Shown here one piece after another: positions 55,269-64,000 of a stretch of DNA of 64,000 nucleotides. This stretch comes from Hoeflea sp. IMCC20628. Its GTDB lineage: Bacteria; Pseudomonadota; Alphaproteobacteria; Rhizobiales; Rhizobiaceae. A model generated the notes under the pieces. It had not been told where the DNA came from and did no database searches. It saw nothing but the letters and a program-made list of their open reading frames with translations. The number at the start of each line of letters is the position of its first letter. The stretch's first letter is position 1. Both the position numbers and the translations under genes were made by a program. The stretch covers positions 2,746,501 through 2,810,500 of the forward strand of contig NZ_CP011479.1 of NCBI RefSeq assembly GCF_001011155.1. Reading direction: 5' to 3'.

Positions 55269-55854
55269 GTTCCAGCAACTCCCAAACTCCCTAACTTCTC
55301 ACTACGTTAGGATATAATTTCCTGTGGCCATATCGAAAATACGACACTTAGCGCTCCTTAACTGCCCCTACCCGGCAGACGTGAAGCCATATGTTCCTCA
55401 ACCGATATATCCGATGGTGTCACCGCAACATTTGCCGCAGTTGTCTGCAGGAACCAGCGTCATGCCCAACATCTGCCGGCGGAGCCCCGCACTGGAGACT
55501 TGTTCCGGACCTGCACGGAACAAGTCTTCAGATTTGGCCGGAATTTTTCAGGTTCCATCTGGCTGCGTTCCAGCCGAAATTGTGCCGACAAATCAGGCCC
55601 TGTTGCGATTCTGCAGCAATGCTGCCGATATCTCCGTCTTCCCAATTCCGGGAGGGTAAGGGATATGTGACGCGAGTAACCGCATATCTACACGATGGGC
55701 ATTTAAGACCGGCAGGTCAGCTTCCAAGTGATCTTGCGCGCTCCGCTTCATCTTCTCTGAAGCGAAATCACGCCCAGCGAAAAGGTAGTGGCGTCAGCGA
55801 TGCACACGCCACCACCCTAAAACAACATTCATCAACAACATCAAGTGGAAAGAC
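55269..55854. other. Intergenic region between the formate dehydrogenase operon and tRNA-Pro
   Basis: About 585 bases with no convincing gene. The part nearest 55269 should hold the formate dehydrogenase promoter. Two plus-strand open frames cross here and continue through the tRNA gene; they lack motifs and are not credible. Confidence 0.5.
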
Positions 55855-55931
55855 TGGTCGGAGTGAGAGGATTCGAACCTCCGACCCCGTCGTCCCGAAC
55901 GACGTGCGCTACCAGGCTGCGCTACACTCCG
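55855..55931 (-). tRNA. tRNA-Pro (anticodon CGG)
   Basis: On the minus strand the 77-base sequence folds as a cloverleaf: acceptor arms CGGAGTG/CACTCCG, D-arm GCGC...GCGC, anticodon stem CGTCG/CGACG with loop TTCGGGA (anticodon CGG), and T-arm GGAGG-TTCGAAT-CCTCT. The 3' ACCA is encoded. Confidence 0.97.
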
Positions 55932-56056
55932 TGACCAGCGGCTGGCTTATAGACCGGCACAATCGTCGCCACAAGCCCCCTCACCGTCAATTCCCGGCAC
56001 GAGAAGAATGATCTTGCAGATGCACCTCGGTGGGCATTATCCGGGGCTCGCATGCG

Positions 56057-56305
56057 CTATTCGTTGTCTTTAGGCGTTGTCACCTCATCAGCCGCAGTGG
56101 CGGCGTCGAGTGGTTCGTCGGGCTGACCGGAGAGAAAAAAGCCCCAACCGACATAGGCCGTGAGTGCAGCAAAAAAGATGACCCACCCTTGCGAACCGGC
56201 AAAGAACTCGACAACCGTCCAGATCGCTACAAAACAAAAGATGACAACCCGCCGGGTCATGGGACGAAAGAACGGATGGCGAAAATCGATCAAAACCAAT
56301 CTCAT
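56057..56305 (-). CDS. Small membrane protein (DUF3329-like)
   Basis: An 82-residue protein with two hydrophobic segments (about 18-38 and 41-58). FRHPFFRPMTRRVVI followed by FVEFFAGSQGW-like sequence and YVGWGFF recalls the small DUF3329 proteins of rhizobia. The C terminus is acidic and polar. No function is known to me. It is a single gene downstream of the tRNA. Confidence 0.7.
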   Translation of the reverse strand: MRLVLIDFRHPFFRPMTRRVVIFCFVAIWTVVEFFAGSQGWVIFFAALTAYVGWGFFLSGQPDEPLDAATAADEVTTPKDNE

Positions 56306-56560
56306 CGGATCATTTTTCCTTCAATTGATCGCATCGGCAGCGGTGCATTGCCGGGCCTGCATGCAATATCACGATTGCGTATCAGGGCGCACATGACTTC
56401 ACCGCAGCGTTGAGGTCAATGCTGCATGTGTTACCATTGCAGCGTTGCCGCGCCAATCCAGCCGACAGTTCCCATCCGCCAGCGCGCAGAGCCGGTGTCA
56501 GCATGGCGCAAGTTTGATTTGACAGGGTTGGGGAAGACGCGCCCTACATGAAAGCTTCCC

Positions 56561-57763
56561 ATGGTTCACCTGACAATCTGCCTGCCGACGCGCAATCGTC
56601 AGGCCTATTGCACCCAGACCATCGAGGCACTGGCGGCGTCTGAAGGCAGCGATTTCGAAGTTCTGGTTGCCGACAATTCCGATGATCCGGCGCCACTCGC
56701 CGATTTCTTCGCTTCCACGCTCAAGGACAGCCGGTTCCGGTTGATCCCGCCTGCGCCATCAGTTTTGTCGATGGTCGACAACTGGGAACGATTGCTGAAT
56801 GCGGCCCAGGGGCGCTGGATCTCTGTGATCGGCGACGATGATTATCTCGACCCGCGGGTGACCGGGCTGATCAGGCGATGCGAGGTTCTCTACAGGAACG
56901 TCGATTCAATCAGCTGGGATTGCATGACGTTCCAATGGCCCGACAATCGCCCGATACCGACGCTTGCCAGCATTCCTATGAGCGCCGGCACAGCGGTTCA
57001 ATCGAAGACACAGATCAGTGATCTGCTGTTTGGATGGAGCGAAGGCAAACGCCGGCCATCGGTGGGGACCGGCATCTATCATGGCGCGGTCCGAAAATCG
57101 CTGATGGAGCGCATCAAACATGCCTATGGCGGGCGCTATTTCGAGCATCCCAATGTCGATTGGGAAAACACCTGCAAGGTGGTGGCACAGGCCACCACGC
57201 TGGTCCATTGCGAACGGCCCTTCTCGGTGCTCGGTGCCTGTGCCGCGTCAAACTCGGCAGCCCATCTGTCGCGGGAAACCATGCAGGCCCGGCTCGATTC
57301 GTTCGAGCGCGAAAACACCGGCGCCATTCGTCTCGATCAGCCTGATTTTCCATTCTCGATGTTTGACCCGGGCGCGTCACTGTGCCTGAGCATCGCCACC
57401 ACCATTGCGTGGTTCTGCCGGACCTATGAGATAAATCAGACCGGGTTCGGCGCCAATTTCGCATTAGCAGCAATGGATGAATGCAAATATTGCCACACGC
57501 AGGCGGAGTACGACGCCAAGGACAGCAGTTTTTCACGCGGCTTTGCGCTGTGGGAAGACGGCAAATGGGCGGGATATTTCAAACCGGCGCCGTTCAAACC
57601 GCCCAAGACAGTGAACCAGCTGTCGGGGCTTGCCAATGACACGCTGCACATTCGCGAAACCGGCATTGGACCGTCGACACCGGCAGAGTTCTACCGGTTC
57701 GGCGAGCATGCGATCATGCCGGTGTCGAGCCTGCTGAGCGGCGCACGGGTGTTTGCACCATGA
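56561..57763 (+). CDS. Glycosyltransferase family 2-like protein (first of a tandem pair)
   Basis: A 400-residue protein with a GT-A-like N-terminal domain: LTICLPTRNRQAYCTQTIEAL at the start, FEVLVADNSDD, and WISVIGDDDYLDP where the DDD (D92-D94) would be the metal/nucleotide-sugar site. The C-terminal half (DWENTCKVVAQATTLVHCERP; SKFSRGFALWED-like region) has no family I recognise. It overlaps the next gene by ATGA. Its product may build a surface polysaccharide, but no polymerase or exporter is near. Confidence 0.75.
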   Translation: MVHLTICLPTRNRQAYCTQTIEALAASEGSDFEVLVADNSDDPAPLADFFASTLKDSRFRLIPPAPSVLSMVDNWERLLNAAQGRWISVIGDDDYLDPRVTGLIRRCEVLYRNVDSISWDCMTFQWPDNRPIPTLASIPMSAGTAVQSKTQISDLLFGWSEGKRRPSVGTGIYHGAVRKSLMERIKHAYGGRYFEHPNVDWENTCKVVAQATTLVHCERPFSVLGACAASNSAAHLSRETMQARLDSFERENTGAIRLDQPDFPFSMFDPGASLCLSIATTIAWFCRTYEINQTGFGANFALAAMDECKYCHTQAEYDAKDSSFSRGFALWEDGKWAGYFKPAPFKPPKTVNQLSGLANDTLHIRETGIGPSTPAEFYRFGEHAIMPVSSLLSGARVFAP

Positions 57764-58890
57764 CGCTGCTGTCGATCTGCATACCGGTTATGGCACCAGA
57801 CGTGGCGCTTGCCGGGACTGTGCGGCAGATGTTGCAAAGCAGGCGAGACGATTACGAAATCCTGATCGCTGATTTCACTGGTGGCGAAGCAGCCGGGCTC
57901 TCCGGTCTGGCAGAAGAGCTGAACGACACACGGATGCGGCTGATCACGCCCGGACCAAACTACCCGACGACCCCGGAAACAGAGATCAGCCGTTACTGGA
58001 ACCTGATCATCCCCGAGACCCGCGGCGCATGGATTACATTCATCAATTCGTCCGACTATGCCGATCCAGGCATCTGCGAGGTGATCCGGGCCCTGCTGAA
58101 GCGCGTGCCGGAGGCGGATGCCCTTTCGTGGGGACGGGCTTGCTATGTGCCGCCTGCGGAGCGAGCCGGGCTGGAGATTGCCAAGATCCCCACCGGCAGC
58201 AGTCTCACCCTGCCAGAGCAGACCGACATGATGCGCAGCCAGTTCTACTGGGACGGCGCCAGCGACCGGCCGGCCTGCCATTTCGGCGTCTGGCATGGCG
58301 CAGTGCGGCGGGATCTGCTGGAGCGGACCCGCGAGGCGTTTTCGGATGCCTATTTCGAGCAAGCGGAGCCCGCGACAGACAGCACCTGCAAAACGGTGAT
58401 GCTCGCCCGGCGGATGGTGTTTTGGGAGCGCCCGCTGTCGGTTCAATGTGCAGCGGGCGGCCAGCTGCCAGCGGCGGCTGATCAGGACAAGCCCCCCTTC
58501 CCGGATTTCCCTTTTTCGATAAACACCGGGATTGCGGCAGCTGTGGCTCTGACGATCGAGGCGTTCAAACGCCGCTACGGCATCGAACTCGATGGGTGGG
58601 AAGACAGTTTCGTCAAGGCCTGCGCGCATGACTGCGAGACCGCAGCAACCGGTGAGCAGTTCCATGCCAGAAAAGCCGCCTACGCCAAGGCGATTGCCAA
58701 CTGGCGCGGCAAGCGGGCGCTGGCGGGATTCAAACCCGAATTCAAGCGCAAACCCAAATTGCCCCGGTTTCAGGGCGTCAAGGATGCTCACCTGCATTTT
58801 GACATGGCCATGGATGACACCCAAACTGCGGCCGAATTTTACCGGCTGATCGACGCCATGCTGTTCCCCGGTGCATCTGCTCGACGATAA
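57760..58890 (+). CDS. Diverged glycosyltransferase-like paralogue (second of the pair)
   Basis: A 376-residue protein that follows the layout of the preceding gene: LLSICIPVMAP, YEILIADF, WITFINSSDYADP, STCKTVMLARRMVFWERPLSV and TAAEFYRLIDAMLFP match its neighbour's LTICLPTRN, FEVLVADN, WISVIGDDDYLDP, NTCKVVAQATTLVHCERPFSV and TPAEFYRFGEHAIMP. The acidic DDD is replaced by SSD (S97-D99), so metal-dependent transfer may be lost or altered. The ATGA overlap indicates coupled expression. Confidence 0.72.
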   Translation: MTLLSICIPVMAPDVALAGTVRQMLQSRRDDYEILIADFTGGEAAGLSGLAEELNDTRMRLITPGPNYPTTPETEISRYWNLIIPETRGAWITFINSSDYADPGICEVIRALLKRVPEADALSWGRACYVPPAERAGLEIAKIPTGSSLTLPEQTDMMRSQFYWDGASDRPACHFGVWHGAVRRDLLERTREAFSDAYFEQAEPATDSTCKTVMLARRMVFWERPLSVQCAAGGQLPAAADQDKPPFPDFPFSINTGIAAAVALTIEAFKRRYGIELDGWEDSFVKACAHDCETAATGEQFHARKAAYAKAIANWRGKRALAGFKPEFKRKPKLPRFQGVKDAHLHFDMAMDDTQTAAEFYRLIDAMLFPGASARR

Positions 58891-59079
58891 ACTCGCCTAG
58901 ACAGCCATCTACAGCGCAGCTCTGGCTGCTTGATACATATTATATTTGCGATCTTTGATATAATCACTTATATGGATCGCAACCGGACGTCGAGCGCTTG
59001 ATCTGGCGCAATGACAGCTCATTGCAGCATGACCATGATGGCTTTGGTGTCCCCCAGACTCTTTGCAATGAGGCAACCC

Positions 59080-60063
59080 ATGAAAATGCTAAGTATAGCC
59101 CTTCTCATCATAGCATCCACCGGTTTGGCCGCCACCAGTTTCGCCGGGGCCGAGACCGTGACGCTGTCGCCTACGGAAATCACCGAATGGAAAGCCGTTC
59201 AGGCCAGGGTGGAATCACGCGATATCGTGCCGGCGCGGGCGCGCATTGGCGGGGTGATTGAGGAGCTGACGATCAGCGAGGGGGATCTAGTCACCGCCGG
59301 ACAGCAGCTCGGTTTGGTCAAGGATGACAAGATCGCGTTTCAGATTGCGGCAATTGACGCCCAGCTCGCGGCCTTTGCTGCACAACTCGAAACAGCAGAA
59401 GCAGAGTACAAGCGCGGCGAGACACTGGTCAATCAGGGTGTCGTGACACGGCAACGGCTGGCGCAACTGTCCACCGATGTCGAGGTCACCCGCAACCAGA
59501 TTGCCGCCACGCAGGCCAACCGCGCCGTGCTGACCCAGCAGGAAACCGAAGGCGCGGTTGTCGCACCTGCCGACGGACGGGTGCTGACCGTACCGGCCAG
59601 CCGTGGTTCGGTAATCATGCCGGGCGAACCGGTCGCCACCATCGGATCGGGCGGTTTCTTCCTGAGGCTGGCAATCCCCGAGAGATTTGCAGACAGTCTG
59701 CAGGCAGGCGCCGAAATTCGCATCGCCACCGAGAGCGGTGAAGCTGCCGGGCGGCTGGCGAAAATCTATCCGCAAATCGACAATGGCCGGGTGATCGCCG
59801 ATGTGGAAGTCGACAAGCTCGACACCGCCTTTGTCAACGCCCGCATATTGGTGGAAGTGCCGATCGGCACCCGCACCGCCCTGCTCGCTCCGCTTGACGC
59901 AGTGGTCAACCGTCACGGCATCGATTTCATCACCGTTGAAGATCATGCAGGCGTGGCTGTCGAGCGCACGGTCATCCTGGGGGCTGCTCAGGATGGCGAC
60001 CATGCCGGATTGATTGAAGTGATCAGCGGCGTCTCCGCTGGCGACAAGGTGGTACGGCCATGA
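59080..60063 (+). CDS. RND efflux periplasmic adaptor (pump 2)
   Basis: A 327-residue adaptor with a cleavable signal peptide (MKMLSIALLIIASTGLAATS, cut near FAGAE). The lipoyl halves are RARIGGVIEELTISEGDLVTAGQQLG and VVAPADGRVLTVPASRGSVIMPGEPV, and the helical hairpin is AQLAAFAAQLETAEAEYKRG. GAGG precedes the ATG at 59080; the frame is open 23 codons upstream. It overlaps the permease start by ATGA. It is shorter than the adaptor of pump 1, and the two pumps are only distantly related. Confidence 0.9.
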   Translation: MKMLSIALLIIASTGLAATSFAGAETVTLSPTEITEWKAVQARVESRDIVPARARIGGVIEELTISEGDLVTAGQQLGLVKDDKIAFQIAAIDAQLAAFAAQLETAEAEYKRGETLVNQGVVTRQRLAQLSTDVEVTRNQIAATQANRAVLTQQETEGAVVAPADGRVLTVPASRGSVIMPGEPVATIGSGGFFLRLAIPERFADSLQAGAEIRIATESGEAAGRLAKIYPQIDNGRVIADVEVDKLDTAFVNARILVEVPIGTRTALLAPLDAVVNRHGIDFITVEDHAGVAVERTVILGAAQDGDHAGLIEVISGVSAGDKVVRP

Positions 60064-63000
60064 AAACTCCTGCATTGGGGATTGCGGGCCAGCTGACGCG
60101 CGCCTTCATTGTCTCCCCCCTCACCCCGCTGCTCCTGCTGGCGGCCTTTGCTTTCGGCGTGGTGGCTTTGATGACGCTGCCGCGCGAGGAAGAGCCACAG
60201 ATCTCAGTGCCGATGGTCGACATCATGCTGAGCGCCCCCGGGCTGAAGGCCGATGATGCGGTCAAGCTGGTTTCCGAGCCGCTCGAAACCATCGTCAAGA
60301 GCATTGACGGGGTCGAACATGTCTATTCGCAGACCTCGGACAACAAGGTGCTGGTCACTGCCCGGTTCATCGTTGGCACGCAGACGGATTCTGCCATCCT
60401 GCGGGTGCATGACAAGGTCCGCGCCAATCTCGACCGGATCCCGGTCGGCATCCCCGAGCCGATGATCGTCGGGCGCGGCATCGATGATGTCGCGATTGTC
60501 TCGCTGACATTGACACCGTCCGCTGAAGCAGGCGATGCAGTCTCGTCCAATGATCTGACCCGCGTTGCCCGCGAGCTTCGGACCGAACTCTCCAAGATCG
60601 ACGATGTCGGGCTTACCTATCTGGTTGGCGACACAAACGAAATCATCCGCATCGCGCCAGATCCCGCCCGACTGGCGCTCAATGGCGTGACGTTGCAACA
60701 GCTCGCTGCCAAGGTCAGTGGCGCCAACCGCGCCTTTCCCGCCGGTCAGGTCACCCTTGACGGTAACTCTGCCGAGTTGATGGTTGGGGAAACGCTCTAT
60801 GCGCCGGCCGAAATCGGCAATCTGCTGATCACCACCCGCGACGGACGGCCGGTCTATGTCCGCGACCTGGCCGACATTTCATTTGCCACCGACAGCACCG
60901 CGCAGATCGTTGCCACCGTCACACGTACCCAGGACGGGGCGGAAAACGGCGTCGACCGCAAACCCGCCGTCACCCTGGCGATCGCCAAGCGTGCTGGCGC
61001 CAATGCCGTGCTGGTGGCCGAGAAAATTCTCGAACGCACCGAGGCTCTCGAAGAATCACTGATCCCGCATTCGATGGCGGTGGAAGTGACACGCGACTAT
61101 GGCGAGAGCGCCAACGAAAAGGCCAAGGAACTGCTCTACCATCTGGGTCTGGCCACCGTGTCGATCATCGCGCTGGTCTGGCTGGCGATCGGCTGGCGCG
61201 AGGCGCTGGTGGTGGCCATCGTCATCCCGATGACGATCCTGCTCACCTTGTTTGCCTCGCGGGTGATGGGTTACACGCTCAACCGCGTCTCGCTGTTCGC
61301 ACTGATCTTCTCAATCGGCATCCTGGTCGATGACGCCATTGTGGTGATCGAGAACATCGCCCGCCATTGGGGCATGGGCGACGGCCGCGAGCGCAAGCAG
61401 GCGGCGATCGAAGCTGTGGCCGAGGTTGGCAATCCAACCATCGTCGCGACGCTGACCGTGGTTGCAGCACTGCTGCCAATGCTGTTCGTGTCCGGCATGA
61501 TGGGTCCCTATATGAGCCCGATCCCGTCCAATGCCTCGGCGGCGATGGTGTTCTCGTTCTTCGTCGCCGTGATGGTGACCCCTTGGCTGATGCTGAAGAT
61601 CGCCGGCCGCGCGCCGGTACACCATGGTCCAACCGAGGGTGTTGAAGCCGGTGGCCTGCTTGGAAAAATGTATCGCGCCGTGGCGCGGCCGGTGCTGCAC
61701 AGCAAGACAACAGCATGGATTTTCCTGCTCGTCGTCGGTGCCATGACACTGGGCTCGCTGTCGCTGTTTTACACCAAGGACGTCACCGTCAAGCTCTTGC
61801 CGTTCGACAACAAGTCGGAACTCTCGGTGGTCATCGACATGCCGGAAGGCACCTCCGTCGAGGCGACCGATGCCATCGCCCAGGCCGTGGCGCGCGAGGC
61901 ATTGCAGCTCGAGGAAGTGCACTCGACCCAGACCCATGCGGGCACGGCGGCGCCGTTCAACTTCAACGGCCTGGTGCGGCACTCCTTCCTGCGCTCGGAA
62001 ACCCAGATGGGCGGTGTGGCGCTCAATCTGACACCAAAGGAGGAGCGTGACCGTTCAAGCCACGACATCGCGCTGGATCTGCGCAATCGCATTGCCGCGA
62101 TTCCGTTGCCGCAAGGTGCAAGCCTGAAAGTGGTGGAGCCGCCGCCGGGACCGCCAGTGATGGCGACGCTTCTGGCCGAAATCTACGGGCCTGACGCTGA
62201 AACGCGACGCTCAGTGGCGCGGCGAGTGGAAGAAGCATTCCGTTCGGCCGACTTCATTGTCGACATCGACAATTCCTGGGGCCAGCCCGCCGACCGGGTC
62301 AGGGTTAAAATCTCGACCGATGAACTCGAGTTCTTCAAGGTCGAGGAGCGCGATGTGTTTGACACCATCGCAATCCTCAACACAGGCCAGACCGTGGGCT
62401 ACTCGCACCGTGGCGGTGGGCGCACGCCAATTGCCATCCGGCTGGAACGGCCGCGTGCTGACCGCGTCGTCAATGAGAGTTTTCTGACCACGCCGATCCC
62501 GGCCAATGTGCTGCCGGGCGACCGCAGCATCGTTGAACTGGGTGATGTGGTCGAGGTCTCCCGCGAGACATCATCGTTCCCGGTGTTTCGCCACAATGGT
62601 CGCGCCGCCGAAATGGTGATGGCCGAAATGGCCGGCGCCTATGAAGCGCCGCTTTACGGCATGCTAGCCGTGCAGGAAGCGCTTGATGCGATGGACTGGA
62701 CCGGACTGAAGAAGCCGGTGATCGCACTCAACGGTCAGCCCGCTGACGAACAGGTCTCGACCCTGTTGTGGGACGGCGAATGGGAAGTCACCTGGGTCAC
62801 CTTCCGTGACATGGGCGCTGCCTTTGGCGTGGCTCTGCTCGGGATCTATATTCTGGTCGTTGCCCAGTTCGGCTCGTTCAAGGCGCCGCTGGTCATTCTC
62901 ACCCCGGTGCCGCTGACCTTCATCGGCATTCTGCTCGGACACTGGCTGTTCGGGGCACCGTTCTCGGCCACCTCGATGATCGGCTTCATCGCGTTGGCGG

Positions 63001-63272
63001 GCATCATCGTGCGCAACTCGATCCTGCTGGTGGATTTCATCCGTCATGCCCATGTGCCGGGCACACCGCTGACGCCGGTGCTGATCGAAGCGGGCGCGAT
63101 CCGTTTCAAGCCGATCATCCTGACGGCACTTGCGGCGATGATCGGGGCTGCGGTGATCCTGACCGATCCGATCTTCCAGGGGCTGGCGATCTCGCTCTTG
63201 TTCGGCCTCGCCTCATCGACGGCGCTGACCGTGCTGGTGATCCCGGCGATCTACCGGGTGCTGCGCACCTGA
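60060..63272 (+). CDS. RND efflux pump permease (pump 2)
   Basis: A 1070-residue RND transporter with the usual doubled architecture. The start has VALMTLPREEEPQISVPMVDI, the proton-relay segment is GILVDDAIVVIENIARHWG, and the C-terminal half has GFIALAGIIVRNSILLVDFIRHA and RFKPIILTALAAMIGAAVILTDP. The sequence differs clearly from pump 1. Substrates cannot be predicted. No outer-membrane factor or regulator is adjacent. Confidence 0.92.
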   Translation: MKTPALGIAGQLTRAFIVSPLTPLLLLAAFAFGVVALMTLPREEEPQISVPMVDIMLSAPGLKADDAVKLVSEPLETIVKSIDGVEHVYSQTSDNKVLVTARFIVGTQTDSAILRVHDKVRANLDRIPVGIPEPMIVGRGIDDVAIVSLTLTPSAEAGDAVSSNDLTRVARELRTELSKIDDVGLTYLVGDTNEIIRIAPDPARLALNGVTLQQLAAKVSGANRAFPAGQVTLDGNSAELMVGETLYAPAEIGNLLITTRDGRPVYVRDLADISFATDSTAQIVATVTRTQDGAENGVDRKPAVTLAIAKRAGANAVLVAEKILERTEALEESLIPHSMAVEVTRDYGESANEKAKELLYHLGLATVSIIALVWLAIGWREALVVAIVIPMTILLTLFASRVMGYTLNRVSLFALIFSIGILVDDAIVVIENIARHWGMGDGRERKQAAIEAVAEVGNPTIVATLTVVAALLPMLFVSGMMGPYMSPIPSNASAAMVFSFFVAVMVTPWLMLKIAGRAPVHHGPTEGVEAGGLLGKMYRAVARPVLHSKTTAWIFLLVVGAMTLGSLSLFYTKDVTVKLLPFDNKSELSVVIDMPEGTSVEATDAIAQAVAREALQLEEVHSTQTHAGTAAPFNFNGLVRHSFLRSETQMGGVALNLTPKEERDRSSHDIALDLRNRIAAIPLPQGASLKVVEPPPGPPVMATLLAEIYGPDAETRRSVARRVEEAFRSADFIVDIDNSWGQPADRVRVKISTDELEFFKVEERDVFDTIAILNTGQTVGYSHRGGGRTPIAIRLERPRADRVVNESFLTTPIPANVLPGDRSIVELGDVVEVSRETSSFPVFRHNGRAAEMVMAEMAGAYEAPLYGMLAVQEALDAMDWTGLKKPVIALNGQPADEQVSTLLWDGEWEVTWVTFRDMGAAFGVALLGIYILVVAQFGSFKAPLVILTPVPLTFIGILLGHWLFGAPFSATSMIGFIALAGIIVRNSILLVDFIRHAHVPGTPLTPVLIEAGAIRFKPIILTALAAMIGAAVILTDPIFQGLAISLLFGLASSTALTVLVIPAIYRVLRT

Positions 63273-63305
63273 ACCGGCCTGCCGCCATCTGGACTTGAAA
63301 CTGTG

Positions 63306-63328
63306 CCGCCCGTCATTTTGACGGGCGG
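63306..63328. terminator. Hairpin between RND pump 2 and mogA
   Basis: CCGCCCGTCA pairs perfectly with TGACGGGCGG across a TTT loop, 33 bases after the permease stop. It overlaps the last codons and stop codon of the convergent mogA gene. There is no clear T-tract on either strand, so it may be a transcript-end stabiliser or a weak two-way terminator. Confidence 0.55.
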
Positions 63329-63840
63329 AATGCTTTCAGGATGTCATCATGGGTTTCGATGCGGCCGGCTTCGATGAGGTCAAGGCAGAACGGAATCGCC
63401 GGGAACACCGCCGTGAGGCAGGTGTCGATCGAGCCCGGCTTGCCCGGCAGATTGACAATCAGGGTCTTGCCGCGCGTGCCCGCTGTCTGCCGTGACAGGA
63501 TGGCGGTCGGCACGAATTCGAGGCTCTTCTTGCGCATCAATTCGCCAAAGCCCGGCAATTCCTTCTCCATCACCGCTTTCATCGCTTCGGGCGTGAGATC
63601 GCGCGGTGACGGGCCAGTGCCGCCGGTGGTCAGAACCATATCGACGCCGTCAACGTCACACAGGCGGATGAGGGTGTCGCGGACGCTTTCAAGCCCGTCC
63701 GGAATGACGTGTATGGCGATTTCGACAGGGCTGGAGATCACCCGTTCGAGCCAGGCCTTGACCGCAGGGCCGCCCAGATCTTCATACTCGCCACGACTGG
63801 CGCGGTCGGACACGGTGAGAACGGCGATACGAACGGTCAT
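63313..63840 (-). CDS. mog: Molybdopterin adenylyltransferase (MogA/MoaB family)
   Basis: A 175-residue protein of the MoaB/Mog fold. MTVRIAVLTVSDRASRGEYEDL is the family start, VLTTGGTGPSPRDLTPEA carries the molybdopterin-binding TGGTG, and VNLPGKPGSI is the late conserved loop. It adenylylates molybdopterin ahead of molybdenum insertion. The ATG at 63840 follows GGAG. The formate dehydrogenase in this window would need such a cofactor, but other Mo enzymes in the cell would too. Confidence 0.9.
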   Translation of the reverse strand: MTVRIAVLTVSDRASRGEYEDLGGPAVKAWLERVISSPVEIAIHVIPDGLESVRDTLIRLCDVDGVDMVLTTGGTGPSPRDLTPEAMKAVMEKELPGFGELMRKKSLEFVPTAILSRQTAGTRGKTLIVNLPGKPGSIDTCLTAVFPAIPFCLDLIEAGRIETHDDILKAFRPSK

Positions 63841-63927
63841 GAGTGGCTCCGGAGCAAACGGGGAAGACGCCGGGTTTCTAGCAAGCGCACGGGCGAGCGG
63901 CAACAGGATGCGGAGCGGGCCATGCTG

Positions 63928-64000
63928 TTAGTGCCCCTCACCCTTCGCATGCGCCCTGATCATGTCGGCGGCTTTTTCGGCGATCATCACTGTGGGTGCA
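63928..64000 (-). CDS. GMC-family oxidoreductase, C-terminal end (runs off the window)
   Basis: The last 23 codons of a minus-strand gene are visible, reading APTVMIAEKAADMIRAHAKG and three more residues to a TAA stop at 63928-63930. APT(I/V)MIAEKAADMI is the usual C terminus of GMC (choline-dehydrogenase-like) flavoenzymes. It would be a second GMC protein besides betA, but only the tail is available. Confidence 0.6.
   Translation of the reverse strand, partial: APTVMIAEKAADMIRAHAKGEGH

Noticed and set aside
55391-56011. A 206-codon plus-strand frame through the tRNA-Pro gene
   Set aside because: It runs straight through a complete cloverleaf on the opposite strand and has no recognisable domain.

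Overview
The window looks like chromosomal DNA of an alphaproteobacterium of the order Hyphomicrobiales (Rhizobiales). Pointers are high GC, a betI-betC-betB-betA choline-sulfate operon, a rhizobial-type (R. etli-like) L-asparaginase, zur-znuABC, a bis-MGD formate dehydrogenase of the Fds type and an HWE-family sensor kinase. A marine or saline Hoeflea-like member is possible, but that is inference. Genes are dense on both strands. I saw no insertion sequence, phage, CRISPR array or rRNA operon. One tRNA-Pro(CGG) is present, and both window ends cut genes.

Layout. 1-8.5 kb: end of an AraC regulator, asparaginase, lysozyme-fold protein, DMT exporter, PLP decarboxylase, an SDR/thiolase pair and a PilZ protein. 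8.6-15.5 kb: L,D-transpeptidase, then the bet operon behind a perfect BetI-type palindrome, with an extra glutathione S-transferase gene between betC and betB. 15.5-19.8 kb: cysQ and cysH-cysD-cysN. 20-26 kb: a PAS/HWE kinase whose first PAS domain carries an in-frame stop, a Na+/H+ antiporter, a decayed copy of part of the kinase's PAS domain, and an RTX metalloprotease. 26-29.4 kb: zur-znuB-znuC divergent from znuA across a long palindrome. 29.5-40.4 kb: DUF808 protein, quinone-reductase-like MDR, RND pump 1, idi, MFS transporter and recQ.

40.6-49.7 kb is the most interesting block. A PotABCD-like importer, its divergent LysR regulator, and five genes joined by four successive ATGA overlaps (BKACE enzyme, GNAT acetyltransferase, acetylpolyamine amidohydrolase-like protein, FAD amine oxidase, RidA) look like one uptake-and-degradation pathway for an acylated amine or polyamine-like compound. 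The combination suggests import, deacylation, oxidative deamination, imine hydrolysis by RidA and beta-keto-acid cleavage with acetyl-CoA. The substrate cannot be read from sequence.

50-64 kb: a second PilZ protein, NAD-dependent formate dehydrogenase (alpha subunit plus a fused gamma-beta subunit), tRNA-Pro, a small membrane protein, a tandem pair of diverged glycosyltransferase-like proteins, RND pump 2, a MogA-like molybdopterin adenylyltransferase and the C-terminal end of a GMC oxidoreductase. All product calls come from reading motifs and domain order; no database search was run.
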